Positions 5,982 through 6,806 of a stretch of 6,806 bases of DNA are shown here, piece after piece; positions within the stretch are counted from its first letter, which is position 1; each line of letters starts with the position of its first letter. A model generated the notes under the pieces. The model was not told the origin of the DNA and ran no database searches. It was given only the letters and a program-made list of their open reading frames with translations. This DNA comes from Rhizorhabdus sp. (lineage in GTDB: Bacteria; Pseudomonadota; Alphaproteobacteria; Sphingomonadales; Sphingomonadaceae), in the NCBI GenBank assembly GCA_004297635.1, contig SCUQ01000464.1:1-6806 (forward strand), given 5' to 3'. The translations under genes were made by a program, and so were the position numbers.

Positions 5982-6806
5982 TCAGTGATTCACGCGTAGT
6001 GTGATCCCGAACATTCGCGGGTCGCTAGGTGTGCCGAGGATGAGCCCGCTGTTCCCAGCCTGGACGGTGACATTCTGGAGGAAATTCTGATCGAACAGAT
6101 TGCGCGCAAACAGAGCCACCTCCCACGTCGGCGTCCGATATCCGATGCTTGCATTGACAAGGGTATAGCCGCGAATGATCGTGAAAGCGGAGTCGGTCGC
6201 ATCGCCGAACACGCGTGAGCGGGCGAAGCCGTCGGCGCGCAGGAACGCCTCTCCATCTACCCCGGTGACAGGTAGCGGCAGCACATATTCGCCGCCCAGC
6301 GATCCGGACCATTTCGGCAGGCCGGGAAGCCCCTTTCCCGTCAAGTTACACTGAGCGGTCGGGTTGAGCTCGATCGGGCAAGGGCCGCTTGGGTAGCTGG
6401 CATAGACGCCCTTCGCATAGGATCCTGCCCCTCGTACGACGAAGTGCGAGCCGAAACGCAGCAGACTGTCGAACTCGAGTCCCTTGACCGTCACGCGGGG
6501 AATGTTCGCGAGATAGCTGCGCAGCGCGATGGTCGCGGCATTGTCGACGACATTCGCCTGAAAGTCCCTGACCCGGATGTGATAGGCATTGGCGTTGAAT
6601 GTGAGAGCGCCACCGAACAGGCGAGTCTTGAAGCCGGCTTCCCAGGTCTCGTTCTTTTCCGGCCGCACGACAGCGGTCGCCAGTACCGTCTGGTTCACGT
6701 TGTTGACCGGCAGACCCGACATATTGATGCCGCCCGATTTTTCGGCGCGGGCGTAGCCGGCATAGGCCATCACCTCGTCGGTGATCTGGTAGGAGATGTT
6801 GGCGCG
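5982..6806 (-). CDS. TonB-dependent receptor, C-terminal beta-barrel portion (cut by right edge)
   Basis: The frame enters from the right edge and ends with TGA at 5984-5982, giving 274 residues of an outer-membrane receptor that imports scarce substrates using TonB energy. An internal GTG at 6773 is not the real start: the reading frame continues through RANISYQITDEVMAYAGYAR, the usual barrel-strand text of this family (sYritddvmaYasyargfKsGG). Further hallmarks are NETWEAGFKTRLFGGALTFN, AYHIRVRDFQANV, the PRVTVKGLEFDSLLRFG strand, GLPGLPKWSGSLGGEY, GYTLVNASIGYRTPTWEVAL and FARNLFDQNF, then SDPRMFGITLRVNH at the end. A full protein would have perhaps 700-900 residues, so the plug and most of the barrel lie outside. 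The last residue is histidine rather than the aromatic usual for outer-membrane barrels. The sphingomonad TonB receptor repertoire is large, and the substrate (siderophore, glycan or aromatic) cannot be told from this part. It is convergent with zapE and functionally unrelated. Confidence 0.92.
   Translation of the reverse strand, partial: RANISYQITDEVMAYAGYARAEKSGGINMSGLPVNNVNQTVLATAVVRPEKNETWEAGFKTRLFGGALTFNANAYHIRVRDFQANVVDNAATIALRSYLANIPRVTVKGLEFDSLLRFGSHFVVRGAGSYAKGVYASYPSGPCPIELNPTAQCNLTGKGLPGLPKWSGSLGGEYVLPLPVTGVDGEAFLRADGFARSRVFGDATDSAFTIIRGYTLVNASIGYRTPTWEVALFARNLFDQNFLQNVTVQAGNSGLILGTPSDPRMFGITLRVNH

Noticed and set aside
5872..5988. 38-codon frame starting at ATG 5872 after GGGGAG
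   Set aside because: Spacing to the purine-rich run is only 3 nt, composition is not protein-like, and it overlaps the 3' end of the receptor gene. Probably chance.

Overview
The window looks like a chromosomal segment of a high-GC alphaproteobacterium, most likely a sphingomonad (Sphingomonadaceae). This rests on the composition, the character of the SdhB, ZapE and TonB-receptor proteins, and the sdhB-thioesterase-zapE gene order. It is a judgement from recognition, not from a database search. Seven protein genes are visible, two of them cut by the window edges. No rRNA, tRNA, CRISPR array or recognisable transposase is present.

Left part (1-3162): an envelope lipid/glycan type neighbourhood. 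A gene truncated at the left edge (minus strand) resembles the N-terminus of sphingomonad CDP-alcohol phosphatidyltransferase proteins. It is divergent from a MobA-like (GT-A fold) NTP transferase. After a short, less GC-rich gene for a small putative lipoprotein comes a minus-strand MOP-superfamily flippase (Wzx-like). A nucleotidyltransferase, a CDP-alcohol transferase and a flippase together suggest synthesis and export of a polar lipid or lipid-linked glycan, but the product cannot be named. The NTP transferase leader contains an 11-bp interrupted hairpin whose 3' arm covers the Shine-Dalgarno sequence.

Central part (3163-5705): a 165-bp divergent intergenic region, then a plus-strand set of sdhB (succinate dehydrogenase iron-sulfur subunit, all ten cluster cysteines present), a PaaI-type hotdog thioesterase, and zapE (AFG1-family ATPase). 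The thioesterase and zapE overlap by ATGA. The sdhB-thioesterase junction carries a perfect 12-bp tandem duplication where a Shine-Dalgarno would be expected. sdhC, sdhD and sdhA are not adjacent.

Right part (5706-6806): a 276-bp convergent intergenic stretch with imperfect inverted repeats, then the C-terminal beta-barrel portion of a TonB-dependent receptor (minus strand), cut by the right edge.

Most of the window is ordinary core and envelope gene content, and I see no clear undescribed system. The best second-look items are the hairpin masking the ribosome binding site, the lower-GC lipoprotein gene, the 12-bp duplication, and the coupling of sdhB with an AFG1-family ATPase.
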